Shown here in pieces: positions 53,212-61,522 of a stretch of 64,000 bases of DNA. Location: assembly GCF_004118265.1 (NCBI RefSeq), contig NZ_SDHW01000003.1:492678-556677 (forward strand). The letters are read 5' to 3'. Position numbers and translations under genes: made by a program. Each line of letters begins with the position of its first letter. The first letter of the stretch is position 1. Source of the stretch: Lacibacter luteus (lineage in GTDB: Bacteria > Bacteroidota > Bacteroidia > Chitinophagales > Chitinophagaceae). The notes below the pieces were generated by a model. The model was not told the origin of the DNA. It was given only the letters and a program-made list of their open reading frames with translations, and did no database searches.

Positions 53212-54401
53212 ATAAATTATTGTGCAGAGTCGCAGGTTCTGATTTAACGATTTTAAATCATCCAAAATGCTCACATGAAGTAAGTCGTCATGCAAGGATC
53301 GGTGCGATTATTATTTCTACGGCAGTACTTGCAACGGTATCCATGTTTTTTGCCTTACAAACGATCAGCGGGTCCTACTTTGTTGGAATCGTAGCGGGGA
53401 TTATGTGGGGCATGGCTATATTTGTTTTAGATAGTTATATTATTGCCAGTTACAAAAAGAATGATAATAAATGGATTGAGTTCAGGCTGGTGTTACCACG
53501 ACTGCTGCTGGCATTTGTATTGGGCTGTTCGATTTCCATTCCGATGGAGTTAAAGTTTTTTGCAACAGAGATCGCAGATGAACTAGTCAGCATGAAATCA
53601 GAAAGACGGATGGAGAATCAGGTCAAAGTTAACCGGGAGTATCATGAACGTGTGAAGCCTTTCAGAGATGAAAAAGAAAAACTGGAAATAGGGAATGAAT
53701 CATTGAAAAAAGAACTTGAGTCTGTTATGAAAGAGATCGCTTCTTTGAATGATCAAATGTCCTTGGAGAAAACCGGTAAAGGATTAACGCAGCGGGAAGG
53801 TAAGGGCGAATCCTATCTTGATCTTGAAGAACAAAGAAATTATAGGAAGAATGTCAAACTACCTCAGATTGAAAAGGTAAATTCTACGCAGATCGTGGCG
53901 AACCTCCGAAGAATTGGCGAGCTTGATTCGCAGATTGCATTGATAGGGAAGCCAATTCCTGAAGATATAGAGTTTAGTGGATTAAGTTCTCAAATGGATG
54001 CGCTCAAACGATTAACATCAAAAAATCGATATGTGTTGTTTGCTTATTGGGTTTTCTTTTTTCTCATTCTCGGAATGGAAACAGCACCGATTTTTGTCAA
54101 ATTCTTTTCGCAAAAGAGCAGTTATGATGAAATACTGGCTATGAATGAATATGAAGTGTTTATTGAACAACAGAAACGGAAATCTGATATACATCAGCTG
54201 ATCAATTCAGAAATAGAAGCTGTCCGATCAATCAATGAAAAAACGGTCACTGCTCAGAATGCGGTGAATGAGAAGCTGATGAAGATTATTGCAGAAGCTC
54301 AGGGAGAGATAGCAGAAAAGGCGGTAAGGTTGTGGAAGTTGCAACAATTAAAGAAGATTGACGAGAATGTAGAGCAATATGTTGAGTCAAAGATTTCCTG
54401 A
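53151..54401 (+). CDS. DUF4407 membrane protein with long coiled coil
   Basis: This 416-residue protein has CRVAGSDLTIL and IGAIIISTAVLATVSMFFAL, a second helix (VGIVAGIMWGMAIFVLDSYI) and a third (LVLPRLLLAFVLGCSISIPM). A coiled-coil region follows (about 145-270), then a fourth helix (about 285-305) and a second charged helical tail. This is the DUF4407 plan. The family function is unknown. As the only membrane protein of the operon it could anchor the system at the inner membrane or act as a membrane effector. It starts inside the end of the Ig-like gene. Confidence 0.82.
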   Translation: MEKQGKGSAQTKFTQRIEGLNKLLCRVAGSDLTILNHPKCSHEVSRHARIGAIIISTAVLATVSMFFALQTISGSYFVGIVAGIMWGMAIFVLDSYIIASYKKNDNKWIEFRLVLPRLLLAFVLGCSISIPMELKFFATEIADELVSMKSERRMENQVKVNREYHERVKPFRDEKEKLEIGNESLKKELESVMKEIASLNDQMSLEKTGKGLTQREGKGESYLDLEEQRNYRKNVKLPQIEKVNSTQIVANLRRIGELDSQIALIGKPIPEDIEFSGLSSQMDALKRLTSKNRYVLFAYWVFFFLILGMETAPIFVKFFSQKSSYDEILAMNEYEVFIEQQKRKSDIHQLINSEIEAVRSINEKTVTAQNAVNEKLMKIIAEAQGEIAEKAVRLWKLQQLKKIDENVEQYVESKIS

Positions 54402-54411
54402 CATGACAGGG

Positions 54412-55197
54412 CTAGCTGGCTAGTTTTTTCCACTCTTCAATCGAGTTTTTTAAACTATCACCACGCAATGCCAGAGAGCCATTCATGAGTAAGTAGCCAA
54501 TAATCACTTTTCCAAGTTTCTCTTTATCATTTAGTGCTTCACCAACCATTCCATTGATAGCGTCATTATCTTTTGGTTCGTACCCTTCAGTTTCAAATTT
54601 TTCAACCAGAGCATCTTCATACATATCAACTCCATCAATATCTAGGGTATTGTAGCTATATAGCCAATCGATGACTGATTCTAAATTTGAAAAATCCAAT
54701 TGTTCAATTTCGGAGAATTTTTTATCAATTATGCTTTGCTGTTTTTGAATCAGCTCATTCTTTTCCTTTTGAACTGCTTCTCTTTTTTCTATTGCCTCGG
54801 GGGAGTTATATCCGGCATTCTCCCATTCTTTTACAGCAGATTCTGCGGTCGAACCTTTTTTAATGATTATTGGAATATCATTAAAATCCATAGTTATTGA
54901 ATCGATCTCTTTTGCAGTAATGATCTCATCAATAGTTTGATCTGTAAAAATCATTTCATAAGTAAATAATTTAACATCTAGTTCATCAAAGAGATCAGAG
55001 GCAGCATCTTTAATTTCAGATTCGTCTCGAATACCTTTTTCTTTGATATGGCTTATAATGGCAAAAACCTTCACCAGCTCTTCTGCTGTTACGTCTACAG
55101 ACCTTCCCCAAAAAACACGTTCTATTTGGTCTTTACTTATTTTAAGAGAAACAGGGTTTATTTTTTCATTATTATTTTCTGCTCTAAATCCTTCCAT
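54412..55197 (-). CDS. Acidic soluble protein of unknown function
   Basis: This 261-residue, strongly acidic protein is mostly helical (SDLFDELDVKLFTYEMIF; a coiled segment near 135-165; VGEALNDKEKLGKVIIGYLL at the end). No signal peptide, membrane helix or known family is evident. It is convergent with the DUF4407 gene, ending 11 bases from it with no obvious terminator between. It may be an unrelated island gene, or an inhibitor/partner of the operon; sequence does not tell. Confidence 0.65.
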   Translation of the reverse strand: MEGFRAENNNEKINPVSLKISKDQIERVFWGRSVDVTAEELVKVFAIISHIKEKGIRDESEIKDAASDLFDELDVKLFTYEMIFTDQTIDEIITAKEIDSITMDFNDIPIIIKKGSTAESAVKEWENAGYNSPEAIEKREAVQKEKNELIQKQQSIIDKKFSEIEQLDFSNLESVIDWLYSYNTLDIDGVDMYEDALVEKFETEGYEPKDNDAINGMVGEALNDKEKLGKVIIGYLLMNGSLALRGDSLKNSIEEWKKLAS

Positions 55198-55283
55198 ATT
55201 TAATAAAACACACTTAATGATAATTGTAAACCCATTATATCAAAAAGGAACAACCGGAGCAATCGGGATAAGTGACTGATACA

Positions 55284-55314
55284 AGAAAAAAGCCCGGAGT
55301 AGAAACTCCAGGCT
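55284..55314 (-). terminator. Terminator of the ArdC-like gene
   Basis: On the minus strand a stem of AGCCTGGAGT with ACTCCGGGCT (one mismatch, loop TTCT; 55291-55314) is followed by TTTTTTCTT, just downstream of the leftward gene at 55341. Confidence 0.8.
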
Positions 55315-55340
55315 GTAACTCTAACTAACCCAAAAAGAAT

Positions 55341-56279
55341 TCAGACATTCTCAGTGCGCTCTTTCAAGTCAGTTTTCGGTTTTTCATCTGACTGTTCCCG
55401 CACCTGCAGGATTAAGTCAACCGCCTTTTGTGCGTGCGCACTGGCCTGCACCACAAACCGTTTATTATCCTTTAGCTTTTGCAACCAGCCGTTGATATAG
55501 GCGGCACTGTTCTCCAGTTCTTCCACACCAATACCGGTAAAAGAGGAGAGGAAGGCACTGCCCATCTCAGCGATTAGTTCCTCCTGACTATAGGCTTCAG
55601 AGCCAAACTCATGCATGTCTGTAACCGTTGATCTACCCAAACGTTTTTCATGACCGGTGCTATGCACCAGTTCATGAAAAAGCGTGGCGTAGTAGGAAGC
55701 AACGGTTTTGAAACTCTTTTTCTTCGGCATGTTGATATAATCCTCTGTGATGTGGTAGTAAGCACGTTGTTCTTTGTGCTGAATCTCTGGGCAGGAAGGA
55801 AATGTATGAATGACTGCTTCACATTCGAGTATCGGATCAAAATCGTTGGACAATACTTCTTGCTTAGGAAACAGTCCTTCGGGGATGTCCCTGCACTGCG
55901 CAATGTTGAAGACTTTGTAATACCTGAGCGTTTGCACCATCTTCGGATTGCCTTTGTCATCTAACTCCTCTGGGTGCTTATGTGAGCTTTTCCAAAACAC
56001 CACCACATGCCCCTTTTCATCTTTGTTCACACTGGCACCAATGGTTTTGATTTGATCCCAGGTGAGAAACAGGTTTTGTTGGTAGTTCAGAGACAAGAGC
56101 AACCAGAAATTAATACCCCGATATGGTCGCTTACTAAGCAGGTTTTTGGGAATACCTGCACCATCATCGGTCCAAGGCTTTTTCCATGGCACAGTACCTT
56201 GTTCAAGGAGCTCAATAATACGGTTGGTGATAATTGCATACACATCCAGCTTTGCGGATGGACTTTGTTGAGAATCCAT
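55341..56279 (-). CDS. ArdC-like antirestriction protein (ssDNA-binding plus zincin)
   Basis: This 312-residue protein has an ArdC N-terminal domain (about 10-130: YAIITNRIIELLEQGTVPWK, SKRPYRGINFWLLL, VFWKSSHK). A zincin-like metallopeptidase domain follows, with HExxH in FHELVHSTGHEKRL and a downstream Glu-containing EELIAEMGSAFL. ArdC proteins protect incoming plasmid or element DNA from host restriction and are typical of conjugative and integrative elements, so this marks the island as transferred. It has its own terminator. Confidence 0.9.
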   Translation of the reverse strand: MDSQQSPSAKLDVYAIITNRIIELLEQGTVPWKKPWTDDGAGIPKNLLSKRPYRGINFWLLLSLNYQQNLFLTWDQIKTIGASVNKDEKGHVVVFWKSSHKHPEELDDKGNPKMVQTLRYYKVFNIAQCRDIPEGLFPKQEVLSNDFDPILECEAVIHTFPSCPEIQHKEQRAYYHITEDYINMPKKKSFKTVASYYATLFHELVHSTGHEKRLGRSTVTDMHEFGSEAYSQEELIAEMGSAFLSSFTGIGVEELENSAAYINGWLQKLKDNKRFVVQASAHAQKAVDLILQVREQSDEKPKTDLKERTENV

Positions 56280-56343
56280 AATTCAATGTTTAAATGGTGA
56301 ATGAACTTGATTTCAGAATGATTGTATAGGAAAGCACAGAACT

Positions 56344-56363
56344 ATATAAGGGAGGGAAATTTG
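56344..56363. repeat. 20-bp repeat, left copy
   Basis: ATATAAGGGAGGGAAATTTG is the exact reverse complement of 61439-61458. Positions of both copies: just upstream of the ArdC gene and just upstream of the recombinase gene set. A 16-base partial copy lies at 63226-63241. Confidence 0.75.
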
Positions 56364-56377
56364 CACCAGATGCAAAT

Positions 56378-56407
56378 AAAAAATGCAGGAGTTATCCTGC
56401 ATTTTTT
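56378..56407. terminator. Terminator of the RuvC-fold gene
   Basis: AAAAAATGCAGGA pairs with TCCTGCATTTTTT around GTTA. The U-rich arms on both sides make it work in either direction; the nearby leftward gene ends at 56414. Confidence 0.88.
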
Positions 56408-56413
56408 ATTGTT

Positions 56414-56878
56414 CTATTCTTTAAGCATTGCAACCGCAACCGCTTCGAAGAGTTTCGTGTAGTATTTCTTTTTGTTCTTTAACTCTTTTTGAAAACAGTA
56501 ACTCAGCTGTGGGTAAAGATCGGTTAAGGTGTGCATGACCTCTTTTTTGCTTCTCTTTTCCGGCTGATCGCACATTGCGTAGATGGTCTCCGGTGTTTCA
56601 GTGAAGAACACGATGTGATGCTGTTTGCAAAACGTTCTAATGGCGTCCAACACTGTTTTAAAGGCATCAGTTTGGTGGTAGGTGTAGGGCATTGACAAAA
56701 CAGCCTTTTTAATAGAGTATTGCCGGACACACGGCTCCAGGCTGGTGATTATTCGGGTTGCTTTAGCGGGTGACCAGGGAGATTTATCAAGACGAATTGA
56801 GTAGTCCAGTAAACGCCCCTCATGGATGATTGCAAGCCCAAGGAGCCGTGTGTTCGTACTAATACCCAGCACCGCCAT
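56414..56878 (-). CDS. RuvC/RNase H-fold nuclease-like protein
   Basis: This 154-residue protein starts MAVLGISTNTRLLGLAII, which has the shape of the first RuvC strand (a GIDPGTR-type motif). The usual acidic residue is replaced by Ser in GISTNTR, so catalysis is doubtful or uses a variant site. Later segments (SIKKAVLSMPYTYHQ, IVFFTETPETIYAMC, KLFEAVAVAMLKE) follow the RuvC order. The start at 56878 overlaps the upstream gene by 20 bases. Such proteins are common on Bacteroidota mobile elements. Confidence 0.68.
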   Translation of the reverse strand: MAVLGISTNTRLLGLAIIHEGRLLDYSIRLDKSPWSPAKATRIITSLEPCVRQYSIKKAVLSMPYTYHQTDAFKTVLDAIRTFCKQHHIVFFTETPETIYAMCDQPEKRSKKEVMHTLTDLYPQLSYCFQKELKNKKKYYTKLFEAVAVAMLKE

Positions 56879-57098
56879 ACTTGTCTCCTTGGTTGATAAG
56901 AAAGTTATACAATGCTGCACGACTTTTTCTGATTTTGGTCTCATCGAGTGACAGAACTTTTTGCAGTACCCGTCGCAGAAACTCTTCTTTGTATTTCCGT
57001 ACATATTTCAGGTGCATGGCAATGGAATCTCTGTCATGGAGCGAATCCGCAATTTCATTGGCCAACCTGATTTCATAGGGTGTGAATTGTTCATTCAT
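56859..57098 (-). CDS. Small helical protein coupled to the RuvC-fold gene
   Basis: This 79-residue, mostly helical basic protein (YEIRLANEIADSLHDRD, HLKYVRKYKEEFLRRVLQKV, TKIRKSRAALYNFLI) has the look of a small nucleic-acid-associated accessory protein. No family is named. The ATG at 57098 is preferred to one at 57140. Its end overlaps the RuvC-fold gene by 20 bases. ATTCGTT direct repeats lie about 50-80 bases upstream. Confidence 0.6.
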   Translation of the reverse strand: MNEQFTPYEIRLANEIADSLHDRDSIAMHLKYVRKYKEEFLRRVLQKVLSLDETKIRKSRAALYNFLINQGDKYGGAGY

Positions 57099-57234
57099 AG
57101 TGATTAGGTTAATGTGCTGATATAATAGTTGTACGTTCAAAAACGATTCGTTCTTTTTTCATTCGTTTAATCGTTCGTTTATATACAGTAATTTTTCAAA
57201 TAACTGAGTTCGGTGCCGCAAGCAGCATCGACAA

Positions 57235-57263
57235 GTCAAAAGGACATCAAATGTCCTTTTGAC
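57235..57263. promoter_or_regulatory. 13-bp palindrome downstream of the XRE gene
   Basis: GTCAAAAGGACAT (57235-57247) and ATGTCCTTTTGAC (57251-57263) form a perfect stem with a 3-base loop. No T-run follows on the minus strand, so an operator or processing hairpin is as likely as a terminator. ATTCGTT repeats at 57146 and 57161 and a TTCGTT at 57174 sit between this and the next start. Confidence 0.5.
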
Positions 57264-57294
57264 GTTTGCCCGGAGGTAAAAAAATACTATGTAC

Positions 57295-57579
57295 TCATGG
57301 TGAAAAAGATTGTTGACTGTTACTATGGTCAAACTGACCTGATAAACTATGCTCATTTCCAGCTGCTTCCCAGAGGCAATCAAACAGTTCATGCGGGGTG
57401 CTGTGATACATTCGTGCAAGCAGAAACACATGATCAAGTCGTGGAGTGGTGAGTCCGTGTTCCCAACGTGAAAGAATACTGGTATCAGTAAGGCCGAGCA
57501 TGGTGACGACTTTTTTCTGCGAATACCCGAAGCAGGTGCGAAAGAGTTTTAGTTTATTTGGATATCGACTATTCTCCAT
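57295..57579 (-). CDS. XRE-family helix-turn-helix regulator
   Basis: This 94-residue protein has one XRE HTH: KLKLFRTCFGYSQKKVVTML, then DTSILSRWEHGLTTPRL. It ends with a short helical and polar tail. It is the kind of small repressor that controls mobile-element genes. It lies upstream, in reading direction, of the small helical and RuvC-fold genes, with a 13-bp palindrome between them that may be its operator. Confidence 0.85.
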   Translation of the reverse strand: MENSRYPNKLKLFRTCFGYSQKKVVTMLGLTDTSILSRWEHGLTTPRLDHVFLLARMYHSTPHELFDCLWEAAGNEHSLSGQFDHSNSQQSFSP

Positions 57580-57827
57580 GCAAAAAAGTGTATAGAAAAA
57601 GAACGCAGTCTTGAAGTGAGGGTAATTTGTTTGTAGAACAAATCTGTGGATAACTCAAAAAGTCAAACCCCACGTATGTGGTGTTAAATAGTGAAAAGAT
57701 TTAATTGTGTTCTGTTTTCATTGACTCATTTGGTAAAAATGTTTCCTGCAACTTATGTTCATAGGAGAGTTTTTCTTTTCGAGATGCAATTACGGCAGCT
57801 TATTCATTAAATACTGTAAACATTCTG

Positions 57828-59483
57828 TCATTTAATGTCTTTCTTTTTATATCTTAAGTTTTCTATGTTGTTAAGCCAAATAAATTCCGAGTCCGCACCG
57901 TTTTTTGTCTTTTCTTCATGATTAGTACGCTTTGTGCTTGATAGTAAAATACAAGCCTTCTTCGCTCTGGTTATTCCAACATAATGTAAATTCAAATCCT
58001 GTGTCCAGTCTCCATAAATAGGATTTTTAAAATCATTGTTTTTCCCAGGTTGTTTGTTTGGAAATATCCATTCATACATGTCCAGATGTAATACAAGATC
58101 GAATTCTAGGCCTTTGGATTTGTGTAGTGTCAGAATGGTTATTTCATTATCGCTGGCTGGCTCATACGATTTTAATTCTGAAGGATTATTTATGACCGCC
58201 TCTAGTAGGGCTATAGATTCCGTACTTTTTGAATTGGGAGCAATAATTTGTGCAACGACAATGAATTCTGTAATCAGCAGGTCTATATCCAATTGATCTC
58301 TGGAAACAATCGTTTCAATTATCTTTTTCGAATCTGTGAGTTTTTTTAAATCAGCGGTATTGAATTTGTCATAGGTAGTAAATACTTCGATGACATCAAT
58401 AAATTTAAAGTCGTTGTCGAAAATAAAATAAAGGAGATTTGAAAATATAGCAGACCAGACGTTTAAGTTTATATCTAAATCATTACTGATAGATAATTTG
58501 TGTGGCACTTTGAGTGTTTGATTAAGAATTTCCCCTGTTCGTGTTGTTCGGGTTAAGATTGCAATCTGATTTCTTTTTTCAATTACAAAGTCTTTTTGAA
58601 GTTGTTCAATATTCTTATCAACCCATGCAGCAATGTCTTTTTCATTGCCTTCGATTCTCCTAAAAAAGATTAGATTTTGATCTGTTGGAATGAGCTCGGT
58701 CTTTGGATTTAGCAGATAATTTGAATAATTAATGATAGAGGGATGGCATCTGTGATTTTTATCAAGTTTGAAATACTTAAAAGAGTCATCCTTTGTAAGT
58801 TCTTCAAGATATTTCGCATCCTTTCCAGAAAAAGCATAGATCGACTGATTTAGATCTCCTACTGCAACTGCCTTAATGTTTAGAAATTTAATCTTAAGAA
58901 ATATTTCATGTTGTTCATAACCCGAATCTTGGTACTCGTCAATATAAATATATTTGTATCTCGCTCTAATATAATTCTGACATGCTACCGAATTGGTAAA
59001 AACATAGTTTGCAAAAACGCCAATTGTTTCAATTAAAATAACACCATTCAAGAAATGATCTTTAATGATTGAGATTTGATCATCTGTGATTTCTTGAAGG
59101 GTTATATTCCTATAAAACCAACTTAGAGTATCTATTTCTTCGTTTGGGAGTGATTGGATTTTACTTATTTTAATATCTTTTTTAGGAATCCCAAAAATAT
59201 GTTTAGCAAAGGGAATTATTATTTCTGACAAATTGAATTTATCAATTGTGCCAAAAAAAGAACTCATTGGATTTTCACCATTTGAAAGGCTTCTGCTTTT
59301 TAATTCTATACTAGCTTTATTTGTATAAGATATTGCAATGATTCCCTGATGTTCGAACAGAGACTTTAAGTTGTGTTTTATTTTTTCCGATATTACGTAT
59401 GTCTTACCGCTCCCAGGAGCGGCAATTACTACAGCATTTCCATCATGCTCCAGTATTAATGTTTGTTGATCAGTGGGCTTCAT
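57828..59483 (-). CDS. gajB: Gabija defence protein GajB (UvrD-like helicase)
   Basis: This 551-residue superfamily 1 helicase has Walker A AAPGSGKT (21-28), motif Ia SYTNKASIELKSRS, motif II YIDEYQDSGYEQ, motif III VGDLNQSIYAFSG, motif V TLHKSKGLEFDLVL and motif VI YVGITRAKKA. All helicase motifs are intact. Its start overlaps the end of gajA by 14 bases. GajB works with the GajA nuclease complex against phage; GajB is activated by DNA ends produced by GajA. The length is in the usual range for the family. Confidence 0.9.
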   Translation of the reverse strand: MKPTDQQTLILEHDGNAVVIAAPGSGKTYVISEKIKHNLKSLFEHQGIIAISYTNKASIELKSRSLSNGENPMSSFFGTIDKFNLSEIIIPFAKHIFGIPKKDIKISKIQSLPNEEIDTLSWFYRNITLQEITDDQISIIKDHFLNGVILIETIGVFANYVFTNSVACQNYIRARYKYIYIDEYQDSGYEQHEIFLKIKFLNIKAVAVGDLNQSIYAFSGKDAKYLEELTKDDSFKYFKLDKNHRCHPSIINYSNYLLNPKTELIPTDQNLIFFRRIEGNEKDIAAWVDKNIEQLQKDFVIEKRNQIAILTRTTRTGEILNQTLKVPHKLSISNDLDINLNVWSAIFSNLLYFIFDNDFKFIDVIEVFTTYDKFNTADLKKLTDSKKIIETIVSRDQLDIDLLITEFIVVAQIIAPNSKSTESIALLEAVINNPSELKSYEPASDNEITILTLHKSKGLEFDLVLHLDMYEWIFPNKQPGKNNDFKNPIYGDWTQDLNLHYVGITRAKKACILLSSTKRTNHEEKTKNGADSEFIWLNNIENLRYKKKDIK

Positions 59484-61236
59484 TCTGAATTATATCAATG
59501 ATTTGTTTACAACTTCGCAATGGTTCTGAGATAGGGTCTTCAGCTAATTTTGCAAGACTATCTTTGTTGTCTTGAAGGAAAGCATACATAAAAGAGGCTT
59601 TTCTTTTTTGCATTGCATCAATTATTTCGGATTCATCTAAATCGTTAAAGTACTTTTTGATGTCTTCTTTAAGGACGGTATTAAAAAGGTCGTTTTCCAA
59701 ATCAGTTTTCGACAAATACATATTGTACGATGCAAGGTCTTCAATTATGATTGAAGCAGAGTTTTTATTTATTTCTGCAGGCATGTTGGTTGGGAAGCCG
59801 GTTAGGTTTGCTTCGTGTTCAGCAAGAATACTTTCGGTATCATCGTCTTTAGTAAAATGTTCACGATAAAAGCCAATACATCTTTGAATTCCCGCATAGC
59901 GCCACTCCTCTTTTTTAGGTATTTTAAAGATGTCATTGTCAGTTCGAAGAACCCATTCTATTTCTAAACTATTTAATATCTGAATAAATGTTGAAAACCC
60001 AATGCCGTCAACCATCAAGATGCTAATATTTAACCTGTCTAAATCAATATTTAATTTTTTTGACAAAGTCTTGTAAAAAAGTTCCTCTGAAGGGCCTTCG
60101 ATTAAAAGGACAACATCTGAAAAAAAAGCTTCCGCTGGAATAATGCTAAGTCTATAACCAAAATCTTTAAATGCTTCATCAATGATTTTTGAACAACCAT
60201 TAGATGCTGCCCTCGTAGCTCCTTTATCATTAACAAGTCTAACGATTGAATTTGGACTGAATTCTGAAGCAATTTGTGGAGAATGAGATGTTAATAGTAC
60301 TTGTCCTTTGAGCGATTGGTTTAAATAGTCAGCTAATTTTCTTTGCTGATGGGGATGTAGGTGTGCTTCAGGTTCTTCAATACAAAATATTGTTACTTCT
60401 TTGAGGCTCTCTTCAGTCAATTCATTTCTTGATGCCCATAACGCAAGATAAATTTGATTAAGTCTGCCGTCACCGCCAATTAGAACACTTTGCTCATTGC
60501 TTTTGGATGCTATTGAAACGTTTTTAATAAATTTATCAGCATTTGAAATACTTGCATCAAACACAATTTTTTGCTTAGTGTGATGCAGCGATAATTTTAA
60601 TAGTTCTTCGTTTATTGTACTTGTAGCCGAAGAAATGAAGTTCAATTTTGGAATTTTATCATCTACAGCTTTTAGGTCTGTTTGAATTTCTGCATATAAT
60701 TTATCATCATCACTTGTTTCCTTTTCGGTTCTATTTTCTTTGGCAAGTTGAAATAAGTAGCTTTTTTCTCTATTAATATAGTTGTGAAAATCACGTCTAC
60801 TACTGATATACTTTAAGTTTAATACTTTTCTATAGTATCTGTCTTCTATTTCTTCTAGAGTTTTTGAACTAGTACCTGCGAATAATTTATAGGTTTTAGA
60901 CCCACTTGCCTTGTCTCGATATGCCTGATACGACAATACTAGTTTTTTATCGTCACTTATTCTGCCTTTTAATTTGGAAACAACGCAATCGTCATCTACT
61001 TCTTCAAAGTAAACTGTAATCGAAAATTCATTTGTTTCTTCAAAAGCATAAAAATCAGAATCTGTTGGTTCGATATCATAATCAGATAGGCCTCTATCAA
61101 GTAAAAGGCGTAAAGCCCATAGTAGATTTGTCTTTCCAACATCATTTGCGCCGATAATTAGCGACTTTTTGTTAAGCCTAATTGTTGCATTTTTAAAATT
61201 CCGGTATCCTACTAATTTGACTTTTGATAATATCAT
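59470..61236 (-). CDS. gajA: Gabija defence protein GajA (OLD-family ATPase-TOPRIM nuclease)
   Basis: This 588-residue protein has an ABC-type ATPase half with Walker A GANDVGKT (29-36) and Walker B FCIEEPEAHLHPHQQ, then the switch-type LLTSHSPQIASEF. A TOPRIM half follows with LLIEGPSEELFYKTL and ILMVDGIGFSTF, giving the acidic metal site. It is an endonuclease whose activity is held back by nucleotides and released when phage replication depletes them. The gene order gajA-gajB and a 14-base overlap match known Gabija loci. Confidence 0.9.
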   Translation of the reverse strand: MILSKVKLVGYRNFKNATIRLNKKSLIIGANDVGKTNLLWALRLLLDRGLSDYDIEPTDSDFYAFEETNEFSITVYFEEVDDDCVVSKLKGRISDDKKLVLSYQAYRDKASGSKTYKLFAGTSSKTLEEIEDRYYRKVLNLKYISSRRDFHNYINREKSYLFQLAKENRTEKETSDDDKLYAEIQTDLKAVDDKIPKLNFISSATSTINEELLKLSLHHTKQKIVFDASISNADKFIKNVSIASKSNEQSVLIGGDGRLNQIYLALWASRNELTEESLKEVTIFCIEEPEAHLHPHQQRKLADYLNQSLKGQVLLTSHSPQIASEFSPNSIVRLVNDKGATRAASNGCSKIIDEAFKDFGYRLSIIPAEAFFSDVVLLIEGPSEELFYKTLSKKLNIDLDRLNISILMVDGIGFSTFIQILNSLEIEWVLRTDNDIFKIPKKEEWRYAGIQRCIGFYREHFTKDDDTESILAEHEANLTGFPTNMPAEINKNSASIIIEDLASYNMYLSKTDLENDLFNTVLKEDIKKYFNDLDESEIIDAMQKRKASFMYAFLQDNKDSLAKLAEDPISEPLRSCKQIIDIIQNEAH

Positions 61237-61522
61237 GTTAGAAGTTTTTGCTTTGCATGAGTTAGTTTTTATTCTGTATTTTATTGGTGATTATTGGTAA
61301 GTAGGATAGATAACATTATGGTTTTTCATTTAACGAATCATTCTTATTGAGTTATGCGTATAGCTTAAATATAATAAAAATCTTCTTCTATTTTACCATA
61401 AGTGGCAATGGCTTATAAATCCAAATTTGTTCTTATGACAAATTTCCCTCCCTTATATCGCCTGTAATAAATGTGTACACTGCCTCATATTAACAGGTAC
61501 ATGAAGGCGTGATAGAATAGCG
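61237..61522. other. Divergent non-coding gap between gajA and the recombinase set
   Basis: These 286 bases hold no convincing gene. They contain the 20-bp repeat copy at 61439-61458 and presumably both promoters, although no TAnnTTTG box with a good partner was found on either strand. Confidence 0.5.
61439..61458. repeat. 20-bp repeat, right copy
   Basis: CAAATTTCCCTCCCTTATAT, an exact inverted match to 56344-56363. The two copies bound the block containing the RuvC-fold, XRE and Gabija genes, and this one lies 65 bases before the small gene at 61523. Confidence 0.75.

Noticed and set aside
54700..54900. Rightward Phe/Leu-rich 66-residue frame
   Set aside because: Antisense to the coiled-coil part of the acidic protein gene; AT-rich antisense often mimics a membrane protein.
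57159..57437. Leftward 92-residue frame downstream of the XRE gene
   Set aside because: It overlaps the end of the XRE gene in another frame and runs through a palindrome; composition is unlike a protein.
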